Of a DNA stretch of 64,000 nucleotides, positions 61,616 to 64,000 are shown one piece after another. The stretch spans positions 310,001-374,000 of the forward strand of contig CAVPTL010000008.1 of the NCBI GenBank assembly GCA_963708725.1, given 5' to 3'. The position numbers and the translations under genes are program-made. This stretch comes from CAVPTL01 sp963708725 (GTDB lineage Bacteria > Actinomycetota > Thermoleophilia > Gaiellales > JAICJC01). Positions within the stretch are counted from its first letter, which is position 1. Each line of letters begins with the position of its first letter. The notes beneath the pieces are model-generated. The model did not search any database. It was given only the letters and a program-made list of their open reading frames with translations, and had not been told where the DNA came from.

Positions 61616-62699
61616 TTATCGAACGTCGACGTAGATGACTTCGATGGCGTTGTTGCCGTAGCCCAGCCTGTTCCAGATCGGCACTTCGGGTTGGACGTTT
61701 CCGGCAGCATCGGTGGCCCGGGCGCGTAGGCTCTTTCGGCCCGGCTCCGTGGGTTCCCATTCGAATGACCAGTTCTGCCATTGGTACGGGCCCTTCGGCG
61801 TCTCAATGTGCGCCGGGAGCCATTCCGACTCGCCGGTGAGGCTGATGTCGACGTTGGTCACCGGCCCGGTGCCCGACCACGCCTTACCGCGAACCACGTA
61901 TTTTCCTCCGCCGCTGATCACGGTGCCTTCTCGGGGGTCGGTGATGCGCGCACGGGGTCGCATCACCGTCACGCGTTCTGCTGGGCGATCGGCCCACTGG
62001 TACATGTAATGCCCGGTTTCGAACTCACCGACGAACGGTTTGGTTACGACCTCGATGTGCTTGAGCCATTTGACTGAGGCGACGCCGTACCAGTGTGGCA
62101 CGATCAGCCGAAACGGGGCTCCATGATCAGGGTTGAGCGGTTCACCATTCATCTCGTAGGCGATCATGATTTCAGCCGAAGGATCGGCTGCATGGACGAG
62201 GGTCAATGACCGCTCGAACGAGAGGTCTGAGGCATCGATGTCTTTGAGCACGGGGTTGAGGATGTATGAGCCGTGGTCGACTCCGGCGAACAGCACTTCG
62301 ACGCCGGTGTCGAGCGGCGCCGCCTGCTCGAGCACCTCGTGCAGCAGCGCTCCCTTCCAACTTGCGGTGGAGACTGCGTAGTCGCCCCACGGCTCGCCGG
62401 CGGGGAGCGGCCGCATCGCGAGCCGTCCATTGCCGGCGCATTCGAGGGTCACGACGCGCTCGATCGAAGGCATCGCCTTGAGCTCGTCGAGACTCAGCGC
62501 ATAAGGGATGGCCGACCGCTCCGCCGATCTCAAGCCGGCCGTCGTGGTCGGGGACGGGGAAGTTGCTGCGCACATAGTGCAGCTCAGTCGGGGTGATGTC
62601 GGTCTCAAGCGCCTCGGGTGGCGCCTCGGCATTGAACGGCTGACCGTGGATCATCGTCAGCGCCGCACGTTCTCGTTCCAGATCGTCTGCTAGAGCCAC
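61616..62699 (-). pseudogene. Sulfite oxidase-type molybdopterin oxidoreductase, frameshifted
   Basis: GTG 62699 has GGGAGG seven bases upstream. The N-terminal part (ITPTELHYVRSNFPVPDHDGRLEIGGAV) is in one frame and the rest (PYALSLDELKAMP, molybdenum-ligand Cys in TLECAGNGR, then the Mo-co dimerisation domain with GVASVKWLKHIEV) in another. The span is 3n+1; dropping one G near 62512-62516 restores a ~360-residue protein. It lacks a haem domain, so it resembles bacterial sulfite dehydrogenases or protein-methionine-sulfoxide-type enzymes. No secretion signal is seen. Sequence error or recent mutation are both possible. Confidence 0.88.
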
Positions 62700-62740
62700 G
62701 ATCGGCCTCCCTTAGTCGGATGGTGTGAAGTGGTCACGGT

Positions 62741-63604
62741 TCAGTAGTCGGGGTCTTGGAACGTCGGGTCTCTGTCCTCGTTAAACGCCCCGATCCCCTC
62801 GATCCGGTCGGGATGTACGGCCGAACGCCAATGAGCTTCCATCATTATCGAGATCGCCTGCTCGGTCGGCTGGCCCTGACCCAGGTGGACAGCCCGTTTC
62901 ACCGCTCGTGCCGCCGTCGGCGAGTTGCTGGCGATCTTCTCGGCGACGCGCAGCGCCGCCTCCGTGAGTTCGGCCTGTGGGTGGAGCTCGTTGACCATGC
63001 CTAGACGATAGGCCTCCTGGGCGGTGATCGGATCTCCGGTCAGAAGCATCTGCATCGCTTTTCCGGGCGGGAGCACTCGGGGCAAGAACACCGGTGAACC
63101 GCCGCCGGCCGAGAGGCCGATCATGGCCTCGGGCTGGCCGAACGTGGCGTTGTCGGAGGCGATGATGAAGTCGGTGCTCTGCGCGATCTCGGACCCGCCG
63201 CCGTAGGCGACACCGTTGACCGCCGCGAAGATCGGCGTTCGCAACTCGCGCAGCGTGTAGAGAGTGCGGTCGAAGGCCTGGCGTTGCCGAAGCCAGTCCT
63301 CCTTGGTCATACTGTGGCGCTCGCGGAGGTCGCTGCCGACGGAGAAGGCGTGGTCGCCGGCACCGGTGATCACCGCAACCCGCACGGCGGTCTGTACCCC
63401 GATGGTCTCCAGTACTTCGGTCAGGCGAGCGCCCATCGCTGTTGTGATGGCGTTGTCGGGCGGCCGGTTCAGCGTGATCAGGGCGATTGCCCCGTCGCCG
63501 TGATAGGTGAGCAGGACGGGATCGTCGGGCTCGTCGCCGGCGGCGAGTGGCGGACTGAAGTCCAGATTCCTCCAGCGGTCTGTGTGTGATGATTCTGATG
63601 CCAC
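62741..63604 (-). CDS. Enoyl-CoA hydratase/isomerase family protein
   Basis: This 287-residue crotonase-fold protein starts at GTG 63604, five bases after AGGAG; a longer in-frame extension overlaps the peroxidase gene and is rejected. LITLNRPPDNAI, the oxyanion-hole segment FSVGSDLRER and GVAYGGGSEIAQSTDF are family marks. A Glu in GGGSE is present for catalysis. It could act in fatty or aromatic acid degradation. It is eight bases downstream of the peroxidase gene, so they are probably co-transcribed. Confidence 0.92.
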   Translation of the reverse strand: MASESSHTDRWRNLDFSPPLAAGDEPDDPVLLTYHGDGAIALITLNRPPDNAITTAMGARLTEVLETIGVQTAVRVAVITGAGDHAFSVGSDLRERHSMTKEDWLRQRQAFDRTLYTLRELRTPIFAAVNGVAYGGGSEIAQSTDFIIASDNATFGQPEAMIGLSAGGGSPVFLPRVLPPGKAMQMLLTGDPITAQEAYRLGMVNELHPQAELTEAALRVAEKIASNSPTAARAVKRAVHLGQGQPTEQAISIMMEAHWRSAVHPDRIEGIGAFNEDRDPTFQDPDY

Positions 63605-63612
63605 GAAGTCTC

Positions 63613-64000
63613 CTAGGTGTCGAGGTCGGCGAGCCAGCGCAGGGCGCGCAGGCCGGGTGCAAAGCAGTACTCGCCGCCTCGCGTGACGACGAATGGCGGA
63701 ACGTCGGCAAGCCGGCGTCTGATCGGCCGCTTTGGGATCGTGAACGCTGTCGCAGTCGGTGTCTGGCCGACGAGCGGATCTGCCTCCTGTGGCGCGCCGA
63801 TGAAGATCCCGTCGTTCAGCCACTGCGTCTTCACAAACTCGAACTGACGCTTCAGGTGCGACCCGGCAAACACGAAGATGATGCCGCGATCCTGGCCGTC
63901 ATCCTCGAGCTCTCCATCGGGCAGCATCGGCCCATAGCTCGTGCCCCGTCGGATCATGTGATGCAACCGAACGTCGACTCCGCCGTCATCATCGAAGGCA
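63613..64000 (-). CDS. DyP-type (dye-decolorizing) peroxidase family, C-terminal part (5' end outside window)
   Basis: The frame is open to the window end, so only ~129 C-terminal residues are visible. HHMIRRGTSYGP, the FVFAGSHLKRQFEFVKTQWLND segment and the ending VVTRGGEYCFAPGLRALRWLADL are typical of the haem peroxidase DyP family C-terminus. The catalytic Asp/haem-ligand part is outside the window. DyP enzymes oxidise dyes and lignin-like compounds with H2O2, and some are encapsulin cargo. No GSLxIGSL cargo peptide is seen at this C-terminus. Confidence 0.82.
   Translation of the reverse strand, partial: AFDDDGGVDVRLHHMIRRGTSYGPMLPDGELEDDGQDRGIIFVFAGSHLKRQFEFVKTQWLNDGIFIGAPQEADPLVGQTPTATAFTIPKRPIRRRLADVPPFVVTRGGEYCFAPGLRALRWLADLDT

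Noticed and set aside
1..64000. CRISPR arrays, prophage, insertion sequences or anti-phage systems
   Set aside because: No regularly spaced repeats, cas, integrase, transposase, restriction or toxin-antitoxin genes were seen. The NB-ARC and LuxR ATPases are signalling or regulatory types, not defence proteins by architecture.
63613..64000. DyP-type peroxidase as encapsulin cargo
   Set aside because: Its C-terminus ends RWLADLDT with no cargo-loading peptide, and the encapsulin operon with its own ferritin cargo is 24 kb away.

Overview
The window is a gene-dense, high-GC stretch with many GTG starts and long chains of genes whose stop and start codons overlap. A group 1h (formerly group 5) [NiFe]-hydrogenase operon, several AfsR/LuxR-type signalling ATPases, a family 1 encapsulin with encapsulated ferritin and NlpC/P60 peptidoglycan hydrolases point to an actinobacterium. 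The overall mix resembles soil Thermoleophilia (Solirubrobacterales/Gaiellales-like). That placement is an inference from gene content, not from a marker gene.

Layout. Positions 1-10807 (+) hold a high-affinity H2-uptake hydrogenase operon: small subunit (cut by the window edge), large subunit, a NifU/Rieske-like electron-transfer candidate, three operon-specific proteins of unknown function, maturation protease, hypA, hypB, a tandem SIS-domain protein, hypF and a small protein. hypC, hypD and hypE are not in the window. A cyclase/NB-ARC/TPR signalling protein follows (10867-13488). Positions 13508-20478 (-) encode an oligopeptide-type ABC importer with an embedded S15/CocE-like hydrolase, divergent from a TetR regulator with a palindromic operator candidate. 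Positions 21211-26901 (-) hold an HDAC/acetylpolyamine amidohydrolase-like gene, two paralogous amidohydrolases and a flavin monooxygenase. tRNA-Lys, an agmatinase-family ureohydrolase and tRNA-Glu follow. Positions 28480-32920 (-) encode urease (alpha, then fused gamma-beta) and two agmatine deiminase paralogues, divergent from a second TetR gene across a perfect palindrome. Together 20-33 kb looks like a nitrogen-scavenging island for peptides, polyamines, agmatine and urea.

Positions 33854-38496 (-) are the phosphate module pstS-pstC-pstA-pstB-phoU. It diverges from an encapsulated-ferritin/encapsulin pair (38676-39877), with a PHO-box-like direct repeat between them. Then come a single-subunit formate dehydrogenase (39988-42084), an ArsR regulator with a permease-YHS fusion, an aldo/keto reductase, a PilZ-like protein, an ankyrin protein, a DUF202 protein, and a sulfur-handling chain (DUF72, rhodanese, MBL-rhodanese fusion). 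After these lie an NlpC/P60 coiled-coil protein, dCMP deaminase, a GH5-like glycosidase, a HAAS-domain protein, a PadR regulator, a giant LuxR regulator, an aminotransferase, a second NlpC/P60, a FUSC transporter, a sulfite-oxidase-like molybdoenzyme, an enoyl-CoA hydratase and the 3' part of a DyP-type peroxidase.

Two window-wide patterns stand out. Five otherwise well-conserved genes (oppF, oppC, pstB, the GH5 gene and the sulfite-oxidase-like gene) each carry one single-base frameshift at a short mononucleotide run, four of them apparent insertions; this looks more like sequence or assembly error than biology. Three near-identical perfect palindromes of 31-33 bp, built around GGTGCC/GGCACC and flanked by TGAATA arms, sit between genes as REP-like elements.
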